Assembly: GCA_024362935.1 (NCBI GenBank)
Contig: JANCRA010000001.1
Location: 56,551,930 to 56,615,929, forward strand
Source: Setophaga petechia
Lineage: Eukaryota > Chordata > Aves > Passeriformes > Parulidae
Reading direction: 5' to 3'
DNA: 64,000 nt
Under the pieces are notes generated by a model that worked only from the letters and a program-made list of their open reading frames with translations, was not told where the DNA came from and made no database searches. This document shows positions 1-12,050 of this stretch, in pieces. Position numbers and translations under genes: made by a program. The first letter of the stretch is position 1. Each line of letters starts with the position of its first letter.

Positions 1-1895
1 TTCCTTATTTGGGGCTCAGCTGAAAATTTTTTCAATGGTCAGAAACAAAGCTATCTTCTGCTTAGTAAATTACAGGTGCTGCAGGATATTTACACAAGAG
101 CTTTGGTGGTTTACTGATGCCAAATCAATAGAATTATGTAAATCAAGAGAATCATGTGAGTTTTCAAGAATTTTAATACAAATTGCCATAACACTGCACT
201 CTGAAGAGGGCAGCTAGAAGGTATTTGGCTTTATATGCTAAACACAGCAAGTAGTAGTACTTTAAAATACTGTGATGAAATTTGTTCTCCATAAGTCAAG
301 GGAATCTTTCCTAAAAGCATTATCTGCATATTGGGCTATTCACTCTCCAAACTTGTGTAGAGGTTCAATCCCAAATTCAAAGCACCTACAATCAAAGACA
401 GGCAACATGAAATAGAAGGAAAAGGAAGAAAACGCAGCCACCCTCAACTGTCTTTTCCTTGAATATTACAAATTAATTATTTATGTGAGACATTTTATTT
501 GACACCAGCTCTAGGAGGCATGTGTAAGTCTTCCTTGTCTCAAGAAGGATATGATCTTGTCAGGCATCAGAGAAGCATAAAAGTAGCAATTACCACATTT
601 CATTTCATTAAAGATGCTTAGAAATCACCACTGATTTAGCTGAGGTAAAAGTACATAGGACAAAAGTAGAGCTTTGGAGGAAACTCGAGGTAATGAATAG
701 AAAGAATTTAATTTAGCAAGAAGGAAAGAGACAATAAGAAGGCTGAGGAGATACAAGAGTCTCTATAGATGATGTGGAGAGATGTAGTCAGGGGTCAGGA
801 AAGCTGAAGACAGGAGTCCTGACAAAATGGGTGATGAGAACCAAGACTGGTAGTTGCAGGAGATGGGTCAGAAATAAGTCACCAATACAAAATGGTTGCA
901 GACTCACATATAGGTGGAACAGATAGAAAAGCTGCAGCATTCTCAGTGTGAAAAGTACTGAAAAAGATGTTGTACAATTAGGCAGAGAGGTGGGCAGAAA
1001 ATCAGAATAAATTTCACCAAACCATGCAAGGGATAGTGTTTTGAAAGGAAAGATAGGATTGAAAGTGGAATGGAATAGAGAGGGGGAAAGTGGAAGACAT
1101 TCCAAGCAATTCCAAGCTTTGGCTGGCTGAGGGGAGTTTCAGGAAAATGTTGAGACTGAAAGATGATTAGAAGTGACTCAAGATGTAGTTACAGAAATGA
1201 ATTAAATACCTCTGTTTGCAGAGCCAAAGAACTTTCTAAAGATTTCTAAAAAGATAAAGCAGTGAGAATTACTGAAGGGAGGCTTGCCTGCAGCTTGGGG
1301 TATTGTGTAGGTAAGTTTGTGGCCCATAACATCTATAAATTATTTAATCAGATTGAACCACTCTTTTTAGGTTTCCATGGAAAACAACATGTATTTAATT
1401 TCTAATCATCTACCTGCAGAAAAAAATATCTGTGAATGCATGTCACTTCCCTTTGTAAATGCCCGCTACATCACACATCTCTGCATAATTTATGTTTGCT
1501 CACCAAGCTTAGTTTTGTTGATTACAAATGAATAATCATCACCAAGATGGTGCCTGCATGACAAAATTAATGTGAAATACAATAAAGAATGATTTATCTC
1601 TTCTTCTTACAGCTGTTTATGCATTTGAACAATTTTTTAAGCACAAACTCCATAAGGAAATGTTACAGTTGAGTAAATAACTCCTTCCCCTCCCATCATT
1701 GGGAGGAAGGTTTTCCAGCAGAAAACAGAGCAAGACAAACCCAAATATTTTTTAAGACCCTGCCAGTCAAAGAACTGAAAAAATATTTGACTGAGTTTAC
1801 AAAATGGAGAGTCAAAAAAGCCTAAAAATAATTGCACAGGCTGCTAAATCATATTTGCACTTGATGCTGACCTTCTTCAGCTCAGACCATACTTA
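1..1895. other. Unique AT-rich DNA, no gene seen
   Basis: I see no repeat family, RNA gene or supported exon here. The longest frame (788-1105, minus, 105 codons) is compositionally ordinary and matches no family I know. Confidence 0.6.
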
Positions 1896-1925
1896 CACTG
1901 CACAGCCCAGCTGTCCAGGTTTCTG

Positions 1926-1957
1926 CCTCATCATCATCATCATCATCATCATCATCA
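1926..1957. repeat. (TCA)n trinucleotide microsatellite
   Basis: About ten uninterrupted TCA/ATC units, read directly. On the minus strand this is (GAT/TGA)n, just downstream of the small ORF at 1982-2173, so it would lie in that transcript's 3' untranslated part if a transcript exists. Confidence 0.9.
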
Positions 1958-1981
1958 CCAGCCTCAGAGTTTTGAGGTAGT

Positions 1982-2173
1982 TTAAGGCCCAGGCCAGCAT
2001 TCCACAGGTGGGCACTGGCACAAAGCACAGAGCTCTGGGCAGTGTGAGGGACAAGGGACTGCAGCAGCTCTGTCTTGGGTCAGCTCACTCTGCTTTGGAT
2101 CTGCTTCATTTGGAACAGACCAGCAAGGAGACAGAAGCACCATCACCCCCATAACCAGAATACCTGACACCAT
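1982..2173 (-). CDS. Candidate small secreted-type ORF, cysteine-rich, unproven
   Basis: I do not recognise this 63-codon frame. Residues 2-15 are hydrophobic, like a signal peptide, and a cut near residues 18-20 would be plausible. The last third holds six cysteines (residues 41, 45, 49, 52, 54 and 59) with prolines, as in small disulphide-rich secreted peptides, although the spacing fits no family I can name. The ATG context is good (A at -3, G at +4). An ATTATAAT box lies about 45 nt upstream (2215-2222), and a GTAAGT splice-donor match (1891-1896, minus) lies downstream of the stop. It sits in a local GC-richer patch. Against it: frames of this length occur by chance, there is no homologue by eye, and no acceptor or polyadenylation site is paired with it. 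It is more likely non-coding than coding. Confidence 0.17.
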   Translation of the reverse strand: MVSGILVMGVMVLLSPCWSVPNEADPKQSELTQDRAAAVPCPSHCPELCALCQCPPVECWPGP

Positions 2174-2230
2174 TTTCTAGTTTCTTATTTCATTTCCTAC
2201 AGCCCAGCAGGGACATTATAATGCACTAAT

Positions 2231-2785
2231 CTTCTGCAAGCTTAGAATAAACTGCTGCTTTAAAATTTAAATAACATTTTTCAGCTTATATCCTACTATT
2301 AGAAAAAAGAATTGTGAAATGTGGCTTTCTTATCTTCCCCAAAAGTTTAATTGATTTTATGGAAATGGAGGATTGTACCTTGAGCACTCTGGCTGTAAGC
2401 TTGAGAGAAGAAAATTGGTTAATATACTGTACTTACATGACTGTAAAGCATTTGGCTTATTTCCACATTCTGAGCTACCACATTCTTGCTGAATTCTCAG
2501 AGTGAGGAGTATTTAATACATATTTTAAAAAATTAATTGTATTCAACACAATGGGCTAAAATAGTATTTAAATAATTAAGGTTTATTTTTAAATTTTCTT
2601 TTTTTTTAATTATACATTTTAAAAGTTATAAATTTTTTCTTGTCTATAGTATAATATCTTATTATCTATAGTATCTATCCTTATTATCTACATTCTGCAT
2701 TTCTCTTCAGCTTTATAGGAGTCTATAGAAATTACTCTTTAATTAACCAGCATTTTAAATATGGACTAGCCAGCATCTAAACCTT
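2231..2785. other. Very AT-rich spacer
   Basis: Strongly AT-rich, with poly-T and poly-A runs around 2580-2640 and an imperfect direct repeat of TCTATAGTAT near 2643-2680. No gene or mobile element is recognised. Confidence 0.6.
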
Positions 2786-2789
2786 AAGC

Positions 2790-3462
2790 ATCATTTTCAA
2801 TGATCTGGAAGAAAATACACAGTGGTTGCTGGTAAAACTTGAAGAGCATGTAAAAATTGGTAGAGTGGCAAATAATAAGGCAAACGTTCTGTCGAACCAC
2901 CTGTCCCAGCTGGCTAGGTGGCTTCATTTGAACAAGATAAATTTTAATAATGACAAATACAAATGCATAAATCTAGGCACAGGGAATGCAGGTCATATTT
3001 ATAGGATGGAACACTGAAAGAAATTGATTCTGAAACTGTAGGGAGGCAAGCAACTGTCTGTGAATTCCCAGGGCAATGCTGTGTCTAAATGAACTGATCT
3101 GGTCCTTTGGAAAGTAAAGGGACATTGAAATGAAGCAGATTATTTTCATTATTTCTAAATTCAAAAACTCATGTCACCAGTGCTAGAACACTCTCTTTAG
3201 TCTGGGGTTTTAATTTTTAAAGGCATATGAAGAAAATGAAAATATTTAAAAGTCAGTTAAAGCATATTTTGACCCTGGAAAAATCTGCCTTACAACCAGA
3301 TACGATCAATACGCTTGGTTTAATCAAGAGAATGCTACAAAATACTTGTTCATCCTGGAAAAAGTTCAGAGTAAACCAGCAGAAAGTATGGAAGGAGATA
3401 TATAAGAGTCTTAGGTGTTTAGAGGAACGTGTGCATGTTATGTATACAGAATTCATATAGAT
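2790..3462 (+). mobile_element. Ancient CR1-type LINE remnant, end of reverse-transcriptase ORF
   Basis: Broken plus-strand frames resemble the C-terminal part of CR1 ORF2. Frame 2826-3017 carries a stretch like the conserved segment before the ORF2 'HLG' motif: an L-x-x-L-x-x-W region, a lysine-asparagine-rich part, then K-x-x-x-L-G followed by a tyrosine-arginine-methionine track. About 330 bp downstream, 3350-3440 resembles the 'LLE-VQRRATKM ... YEERL' segment, here degraded to LEKVQ followed later by LEERV. The order and approximate spacing fit one decayed copy. Every frame is interrupted, so it encodes nothing functional. It looks older than the CR1 copies at 12 kb and 42 kb. The family call is by eye and the edges are approximate. 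Confidence 0.55.
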
Positions 3463-3470
3463 AGATGGCA

Positions 3471-4239
3471 AATTAAACTCGTAAATGGTTCAATTCTGTA
3501 GCAGTAGAAGGTGTTTTCACTTGCTTCCTGTGAATATCAATATGAAGGACATCATTTCTCTTAGAATGAGAGATTGGAAGTGGTAATTTCCAAGAAATCA
3601 GGAAAACAGCCAACACCAGAGTTAAGGAGAAGACATTGCCTTACCACCAATCATGTTCAGACCAGACAGGAAAGACACACATTTAATCACCACCTGAAAA
3701 CAATATGAAGAATATATTTTCTTTTACCATCTCTTCCTAAAGGAGGGACAAAGGGATATGGAGCCAGTCAAAGAAGGATTAAGATAAAATCAGATCTGAA
3801 TGGAGGATAAAACTGTATATGGAGACATTAAATGGGGGGATAAGGGGTTGGAGGTGTGGGGTTTGGGTCTGTGGCTTTTTTTAAACCACAATATTGGAAA
3901 TAAAGAAGAATACAGAGAAAGCTGAAAGGATTATTCCTTTAGAACCACCTTGCCAAATATAGCCAATATCAATTTTCAAAAAAAATCAAATTGCTTGTTT
4001 GCTTGAAAACCAGCCACACTTACTGTATTATCCCACCAAAAAAAAAATTTTAAAAGAAAACCTCTATAAACCTGGTGTGCCTTCTATCAATTTCTTATCT
4101 CCTTACATACAGGAAGAGAGAAAATGTTCTGTAATATCAGGAGAAGTTTTGTGCAACAAAGCACAGTCTGTGTGAGCCTATATGAGACTTCAAATAGTAA
4201 TTGTCTTTTTAATCAGACAGCAAAACCCAACACGACGAA
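3471..4239. other. Unique DNA, nothing recognised
   Basis: A-rich with short poly-A runs (about 4037-4047). No frame, RNA gene or mobile element is supported. Confidence 0.55.
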
Positions 4240-4284
4240 TGAAAATGAAGTGTACTTGTTTGCACTGCAGATACCTGTTGCAAG

Positions 4285-4490
4285 ATAAAACTCATGTGCT
4301 TGATCTTCCATAATCTGGAATCTATAAATCAAGATTAAATGTTTATCTAAAAAATGCATTTCAAAAGTGATGGCATCAGGCGAGAGTTCCTCAGACATGT
4401 TATGCAGGAAGCTAGACTCCATTATTTTTCCAGCTAAGAATTCAATGAATCTGTGAAAAATAGAAGCATTCTTAAATCCCACTGCAACAG
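4285..4490 (+). mobile_element. Ancient CR1-type LINE 3' end
   Basis: Read on the plus strand, this matches the non-coding 3' part of old amniote CR1 copies as known from turtles and crocodilians: an 'AAATCAAGATT-rATGT-TAT-TAAAA' block at 4326-4353, 'GTTATGCAGGAAG-TAGACT' at 4399-4418, and a tail like 'ATTCAATGAATCTGTGAAAA' at 4440-4459. The block order and spacing agree with one copy whose 3' end is near 4465-4490. The overlapping 97-codon minus frame (4213-4506) is antisense to it and has no coding support. Identification is from memory of the consensus, so family and boundaries are approximate. Confidence 0.6.
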
Positions 4491-7319
4491 AAAAGATAAA
4501 TTGCAACAGAGAGAAACAGCAGCATGTACAGACAGACTGTGTACTAAACGAATCCTCACTTCTTGAAGAAGGGTAGGTGAGCCAGCTTTCTTAAAAAAAT
4601 ATTTTTTGAGAAAACTGGAGGCAAGGAAAGCTCAGAAGGGTAAGAGGGTCTCAGAAATTAAAATGAACATCCATATGTTTTCATATTTCTTCAACTGCAT
4701 CTAATAATTCCAAGGACACTCATAATTAACCAAGGATAGATCATTTCCTTTCAAAGTACTGTACACACAGTGACTAATCACCTGGAAATACTTTTAATTT
4801 GTTAGGTTTTCAGCATCAGCTTCATTTTTAAAGGTTTAAATATTGCTTATTATTAGCCTGAAGTACTCTGTGTGATGTTCCAAATAAATTCTTTTTGTAT
4901 CTTTAAAACTTTCTCTCTTAGAGAGAACAGCATGAAATATTAATCTGTAGTAATTTACTTTAGATTATGCTGATTTTATTTTGTCAGATACATGGTAATA
5001 TTTATAGCAATAAATAATAATAACAATGTAGATAATTTCTGCAGGGAGAGAAAATATGTACAGAGAATAAATCTATAATTATGTAAAATATAAAATGCAA
5101 TATTTTTAGTGACAGCAGGTTCCATGATAAATAGCTGGAAGGAAGACAGGGAGCAAAGATAAAAATTATCAAATTATTTAGGTTTATGGCACAACCATTT
5201 TCTTCCTGAATATGGATTTAACTTATATTTGAAAATAAGACTTTGGTCATATCAGTGGTCCTGAATTAAAGTTTCATAGATTATTTTTATCAAAAATCAT
5301 CTCAGAATTACAGCACAGGTGAAAATAATTTTTTAAAATATGGAACTGATAAAGAAAGTTCCTCTTCAAATTTCACATTGTGGCAAGTCCAACCAAAACC
5401 AGCATTACTTTCTGTGACTGCAAATTCTGCACAGCCTTTACCTCTCTCTTTTCCCAAGGATTTTCAAAAATATAACCTGTTCACTTATCCTCCTCTCTGA
5501 ACAAAAAAAGAAACAGCATTTTCCTGACATCAATTTTTACCTCTTCCATGATGATTTATAAGATTGCAGTTTCCCTGTTATTCTGTCCAACAGACATCTG
5601 TATTCTCATTGCAGCTGACCTCTGAATGCACCGTGGGAAGCAGGGAAGTTTGATACCAGCGCTGCAGGGCACCCTCTCCTTACAGAAGCAATGACTGCTT
5701 GAGCAGCAGGAGACTCTGTGAGAAACGTCTTAATTCCAATCATTCAAAAGATGACTTCTTCATCAAAATGATCCTGGAGCTCCTGATCTGATTCTTGAAA
5801 ATGAAAATATTGAAGGAGCAGTGTTTAGTCAAAGAAGGATTTTGTTAGAGCAGATGCAGCAAGCAGGGCCTTATTTTTCTGGGATGTCTCCAAGAAATGA
5901 ACCTGCAATTCTTTGTAAATTCACCACACTGTTTTTACCTCCAAACTATTATTTTAACCCAGGTTAGACTTATTCTATCTGTGCTCCCTAGTGCATTCCT
6001 ACCAGTTATTAAATAAAAAGGAATAACCTTGGAGTGGTGTCATTAAAGGCATTGCTTCTCACAATATATCTGGAAGTCACAAAACAGGTACACAACAATG
6101 AAAGGTAGGAAGGTACACAACAATGAAATCCTACAATGAAAGCAACATTTTCTGAAAGCTTCTCTTTCCTAGTATATTTAAACAACTAATATTTTAAATT
6201 AGGAGGTTTCACGCTTCTTTTAAAGGTTCTTCCAAGAAAACTGTGCCCAGGCTTTTGGTTTGTTTTGAGGGAAGGGGGGGGGGGGTAAAGGTGGCTTGAT
6301 TGGGTTTTTTTGTTTTTAATAGGGAAGTAGAGGCAAGAGGACTCTATGGCCACTGCAGGAAAGTACAGCAATGACATCATAGCAATGCTACTTTCTGCAA
6401 AGTTGCAGATCAATCCCAAAATGGTATTAGCTCTAGCAGACACTTGGGAAATAAAAATATCAGCTTGACTTACAACTGCAAATGTTAAAGGCTAAGAAAA
6501 AAAGAGGAAACTACAGGGTCAGCTGCAAATATCTGACGCTGCTGGAGAAAGAATAGCATCATGTCAGTCTAAAGATAAATGTATCTATGGAAAAGAAAAT
6601 AGAGGATAAAAACAGTAGTGCAGGAAAACATCACAACAGAATAGGTACCACATCACAGACACATCTGAGATGGGATGATGTTAGCAACAAGACACATAAC
6701 TAGGAAATGTCCAGCATGAGAGAAATACAATATGAAATATAATAGATCTGGCTGACAAATGGTGAAAAGGAGAAGCAAAGGTAGTCCGAAGGAAAAAAAA
6801 TCTATGAGACATTTTAGTAGCAGCTCTGAGCATCTGTAGTTTAACCTTTCAAAACAGAACTTCTGAAGCTTTCCTAAGAGACGGTAAAAATCATCACTAT
6901 TTACAGATGTGTACAGTTGTTTCTATTTGACATAGATATTTGTTAAATGCCATAGGGATATTCAGAGAAGTTTTTCAAAATGAAACACCAAATTCAAGAC
7001 ATAACACAAAAAAGCTAAATTTAAGTTGTTCAGAAACAACATTCACACTCAAAACTTTCTGAAACTGGGTCTTTCAATATTCTAAGGTGCAGAATAATCT
7101 TCCTTTCAAAACCCCAATACTGAGATAAGGTGTGTTTCATCATTTTTGAAGTCAACACTTCTGTTTATCTAAATATTCTAACAAATTAAAGTTCCAAGAA
7201 GTGTGAATTTTAGATTTACAGATCAGCTCAACAAATATTTAAAGCAATACTACTTCCACAACTCTGAGAACAGTACCAGAATCTAGGATAGCATATCATA
7301 CTAATAGAGAAATCCACCA
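4491..7319. other. Unique AT-rich DNA, no gene seen
   Basis: No exon or RNA gene is recognised. Small features: an 18-bp direct repeat (6086-6103 and 6111-6128, 25 bp apart) and a 12-G run at 6274-6285. The longest frame, 6186-6443 minus, spans the G run. Confidence 0.55.
6274..6285. repeat. 12-G homopolymer
   Basis: Uninterrupted G run read directly from the sequence. Its length may be a sequencing or assembly variable. Confidence 0.85.
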
Positions 7320-7666
7320 TGTCGTGGGTTTACAGGAAGTAGGTTTTCTGGGATTGGAGTGGCCAGAGGCCAATAGGTGTTCAGATCTTAAATTGACACC
7401 GGCCACTGAGGGTGGATGCGCCTCTGAGAACACAGGGGTTAGAAGCAGAGCACTCCCTTGGGCTCTCTCTTTTTGATTTCCGGCCAGCAAAGAGGCAAGG
7501 CCTCCCCTGCCCGGCTCTGAGCTGGGCGGGGGAGGGGAAAACCTGCGGCCCAGCAGAGGTAGGCCTGACCCCTCAGGATGGAAGGGTGGTGGGGACACCA
7601 GGAGGCGTTGGGCAGCCCCCCCCAGGAGAGACAGAGGGAGAGAGAGGCCTGAGAAGATTTGGGCAG

Positions 7667-7689
7667 CCCCCCCCCCCCCCCCCCCCCCC
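7667..7689. repeat. 23-C homopolymer inside the LTR
   Basis: Uninterrupted C run read directly. A shorter C run follows the same GGGCAG motif about 50 bp upstream, so the two blocks look like a small internal duplication. Confidence 0.85.
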
Positions 7690-8419
7690 AGCTAGAAGAT
7701 GAGAGGGAGAGAAAGCTGGTACGGGCCTGTGTGTGGCCTTGAAGTGATATCGACTGTGAAGAAGGAGGGGGAGGGGGGGGGGAGTGCAGCAGGGAAGGAG
7801 CCTGGCCGCCTGCAGAAGTTTGTTAACCCTTTTCTGGACAATGAAGACCTCACAGGGCATTTGGACCTTTCCTGGAGGGGAGATGGAGTGGATGATAAAG
7901 TGTAAATGGGCAAGAGAATGATAGTCGGAGCAGTGAGTGAGGCTGGGAGAGTGAAGAAGAGGCCGGAAAGAGATGATGGAGTAGCTGCTTGCTGGACTCT
8001 TTTTGGTACAGCCACGGACAGAACCATGCTTCCTTGCGACACAGAGGCTGCATGCAGGGGGGAGGCGATGGCTCAGAATGAGAGGGTTCAGTTTTGGAGA
8101 CCCCCCGGCCCCAGGGGGTAAACAAGTATGGGGGGGACAAGAGGTCCTGAGATGAGAGAAGACTGTGCCTTTTTTTTGGAACTGGTCAAAGCACCCTTAA
8201 AAGGATAACCCTTGAAGTAGCTCTGTTCCATGTCCAGTGGTGAGAGCGCTGGGCATGCAAGGAAGAGGTCACCATGGCCCCAAGAAGGACTCCTCTCCTC
8301 TTGATGGACTGGAATTGAGTATTTACTGGGTGATGGATGGAGACTTGAAATTTGGAAGATGTATTGGAAATGTGGTGGGGGGAGGAGGAAATGTTTTTGT
8401 GGAGTTTTCATTTTTCCAG

Positions 8420-8448
8420 GTGTGTGTGTGTGTGTGTGTGTGCGTGTA
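8420..8448. repeat. (GT)n dinucleotide tract in the LTR
   Basis: About eleven GT units followed by GCGTGTAG, just upstream of the AATAAA of the solo LTR. It is likely variable in length. Confidence 0.85.
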
Positions 8449-8611
8449 GTTTTTTTTTTCTTTCCTTTTGTAGTTTAGTTAATAAACTTTTTTTTTCCTA
8501 AGGTAGAGGCCTGCTTTGCTTATTTCCTGGTCTCATCTCACAGCAAACACTAGGGAAGTATATTTTCATGGGGGCACTGGCATTGTGTCAGTGTCAAACC
8601 ATGACACACCA

Positions 8612-11600
8612 CAATAAGTATTTTAGCTACTTTTGATCTCCAAGTTGAAGACTAACTAAATAGGTTGCTAAAGAGAGTAGAAGTTGTTAATTATAAACTT
8701 CCAGGGACAAGTAGGCATCTTGAAATCTAATTCTCAAACAATATGTAAAGAAGTCTATCTAGTTTTGGCCAATCAGATGCCTTTAGTAGCCATTCTAAAG
8801 ATCATTCATGTTGTCCTACCATAAAATGTGGAAAATCACATTTACTTTTGTTATCAATTCTCTGAGAATCAAAATGTCTCTATGAAATCACAACAGCTGT
8901 AGATTCATTCTGAAGAAACCTACATTGTTCACTTAGAAGATCCTCTAGCCTAAAACTATCTAAAGAGTGGAATACTGAAAGGCACAACGTTCTTCAATTA
9001 GTTCTGGAAAGGAAAGAGAGGAACAATCAATTAAAAATATTTGCTTTTCTGTTCATCTGTTTTACCTTTAACTGTGGTGAACTGATAATTTAAAATTACA
9101 CAGAAACAACTTATGTTTCTTTAACTTATGAAGACCTTACAACTCAACATCTCAAAGCCAAATGCCATTTAAATTTGAAGACCTAAGAATTAATTCAAAT
9201 ATGATAAGATTTCCTTCCTCAGAACATCTTTTCAGGTTCTGTGCAATACCTGAGGGCTGGGTCTACTCACTGATTGTCCAGCTGACTATCTCCAATGGAA
9301 TTTTCATGATTTAAAATATGACCAAAACATTATTTCTGAGAGCAAAAATAAGTTAAAAAGCGCAAGCACTCTATTAGTCACGGTCACTGATCTTCTGTAC
9401 AGCCTTACAAAACAGGGACATGGCCTTATACACCCGTATCTTATGTAGCATTCCTGCCTTTTGTAGAAAATGGTACATATCTTTGCAAGGCAGCAGAGCA
9501 TTTTGCAGTCTGAGATCTAAAAATAAACAAAACAGTATCTCTACACTAATATTCCATTTTTCCAGTTCTTGTAAGTCTTCTCTCCATTTATGCTACATCT
9601 CACTAAACCACCAAGTATGCACCTCAATCTGCTGATGTCACACAGGAGCTTAGTTTGCCATAAGTTTTCTCTGGGCCAACATCAAAATGCATGAAAAAGA
9701 CCAAAGTAGTTAGAGCACCTGTCTTCACTAAAAATGCAAGTTCTGCTCCCTTGGTGCAAGGTCATGCACCTTCAGGCTGGGGTACAGCTGGACAGAGCTG
9801 TGCCTGCAAAGAGAAAGAATGCAGGGACAGGTCCCAGTCCAAGGAGAAGTTGGGATTTAGGACAGAGAAGCCATGGATTCGCTACATTACAGAGATCCTT
9901 GCAATTTTTTATTTATATCCATAAATCAGCAACTCTGTTGCTTTCAGACCACCATTCTTCTCCACAAGGTATGAAAATATTTGGTTAAATTACTGCATAA
10001 GGACTTCTGCATTCTTTGCCATTCTTTCCCCAAATGGCTGAATTTTGTGTGAGATTCTACAAGGCACTTCGAGGGGTTTTCTTAAGATAAAATGTTAAAT
10101 GAACAAAAGCCTGTAGAGACTGCATGACCCTGCTTCAGCAGCTGCATTATTTGATTCACTGGAGTTGAATCAAAAATTGTCAGATCCAACAGAATGTTCA
10201 CAGGCGCAGTGAGCTAAAGTTTGTAGCTGCAGTTGGAAACATAACAAGCACTTCTTCAGCTCATTTTTATTCTTGTGTTTGGCAGGAAATATCACATGTA
10301 AAGGGATATGTGGCAGGGTCTTAACATTCAGAAGGGTCAGCAGTGGAACCTTGGTGCACGGGGGATTGCACTGCATCTTCAAAGCACTGTACTAATTTTT
10401 CAAACTAAAACCAGAAATCCATATCCCTAAAAAGTGAAAGAGTTACCTAAAGCTTCAGCTTTTAAATCACCAGTTGGCAAGAGAGAATATATATGAAGAA
10501 CTTTTAAAAATATTGGCAATTCTCTGGCAAATTAATGCTGAAAAACTTTAACAGGTCATGTTAACCTCTTTTCCATCTTGTTTCTGTAACTTCAGCAAGA
10601 AAGTTGCCTATGATATCACCAGAACCCATCACTGAAATCACAACCTCCCAGAATAAGTCCTGGGAGATTCAAGTTAGAAGTCAAGCTGAGCTTCCTAATC
10701 AGTAGATTTCTATTTTAAAGCTACTTGGATTAATAAAAGAACAATTACTTTCACTCTCAATCTTCTTCTAAATTGTTGTAATCTTGGATAAATAGAGTGT
10801 AATGTGATCACCTTATGCTAAATTGATTTTTCTATTCTACAGAGCAAAGTGCTTTTCAGTTCAGAACTCAGCAATACATGCAGCGAAGTTATCATGATCA
10901 AAATACTCCTTTCAGTATGGGAAATGTGAGACAGGCACAGCATATTGCTTTGCTGTGAAATTCTAATATAAATGTGGGTCACTTCTATATTCAGATTTCT
11001 AAAATGAATGTTTCGTTCCTTGCAATAAATTAAATTTTTTCCCCTTTCTACTGCAGGATTTTTCAAAACCAGATACATTGCTTTTGGAAATCACATATAT
11101 CCTCATGAGACAGATAAAGTCATCTTATGTTGAATGGAAGTCAAGACCTACAAAATCTAATACATCTTTTGAATCAAATATATGCACTACTAAATCTTAA
11201 TGGTATTATGTATATTGAAAGCTAAACTGATGAATCACTGGATAAATTAGGTAGCAAATGCGTGACAAGATAGTATTTATTAAAATGGATCAGCGATTTT
11301 TTTCAGCTCTTACAACCTCATACATCAACTCTTGAAGAATTCTTTAAAAATGCAGAGATTGTAGAGAAAGGCAAGAGACACAGGTAAAAAATAGACCAGA
11401 AATGGGCAATCTGTGTGTGATGATATGGTATGCTGCTGTTTTGCTGGTAGGGTGGAATCATTAGGGCTTTCAAAGAAATGCAACATCGCTATTAATCAGA
11501 TGTAAGCATTTATCTGGAATTTTGCAATTGACAGGTAAAAACAAAAAGGCAACAACTTTCAAAAAATTACTTCATATCTGGGGGAAGAAAACCTAGACCT

Positions 11601-12050
11601 TAATAAAAAACTCAATAAAGTAGATATATTCACTCAAGAAATTAAGAATAAGATACATAATGCACACAGTTTTGTTTTTAATCTCTATAAATATTATTTA
11701 GATATGATTTTCAACAACGTAATGACCATTACTAAAAATTACTCCAAAAATACTTACAGTGAATTCTAACTAAGAGAGCATGTTTCAAAAACTCTGTTGT
11801 CACTCTACTTACAGAATATTTGCCCTGAAAGTTCCAGAAAAGATCTGAGAACCCATGTTCACTTAACATCCTCTATTTTCCTGGGAAAACTGAAATCTAT
11901 GATTACACTGGAATGATAGTTTCCTTAACATCACTCCATTTGCACCATTGTGAGGATTCAAGTATTATCTGTCAGAATAAGTGGTCCAGAATTGATTCCA
12001 ATTTGCACATCTGTTACATTTTTTGACTTTTAATTAAGAAAACAGGCAGA
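8612..12050. other. Unique AT-rich DNA, no gene seen
   Basis: No mobile element, RNA gene or exon is recognised over about 3.4 kb. All frames here are below 90 codons and none has a recognisable domain. Confidence 0.55.

Larger units (their letters stand above)
7320..8606 (+). mobile_element. Solo ERV LTR, 1,287 bp, with 5-bp TSD CACCA
   Basis: The element begins TGTCGTGG and ends CCATGACA, imperfect inverted termini typical of retroviral LTRs (TG...CA). It is flanked by identical CACCA at 7315-7319 and 8607-8611, the 5-bp duplication left by integrase. An AATAAA at 8481-8486, followed by a U5-like stretch of about 120 bp to the 3' end, sets plus orientation. CCTTAAAAGG at 8195-8204 is a weak TATA-like box. 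The element is much more GC-rich than its surroundings and contains a 23-C run (7667-7689), a duplicated GGGCAG-plus-C block (near 7611 and 7661) and a GT tract. No internal viral sequence remains, so this is a solo LTR left by recombination between two LTRs. The many short frames across it are by-products of composition. Confidence 0.88.

Noticed and set aside
361..375. GGTTCAATCCC, resembling a tRNA B box
   Set aside because: No A box or cloverleaf can be formed around it.
2190..2203. Good splice-acceptor-like sequence on the plus strand (pyrimidine-rich, ending CTACAG)
   Set aside because: No open frame, donor or downstream exon follows on that strand.
7296..8449. Many overlapping frames of 70-116 codons on both strands
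   Set aside because: They sit inside the GC-rich solo LTR and run through C, G and GT tracts.
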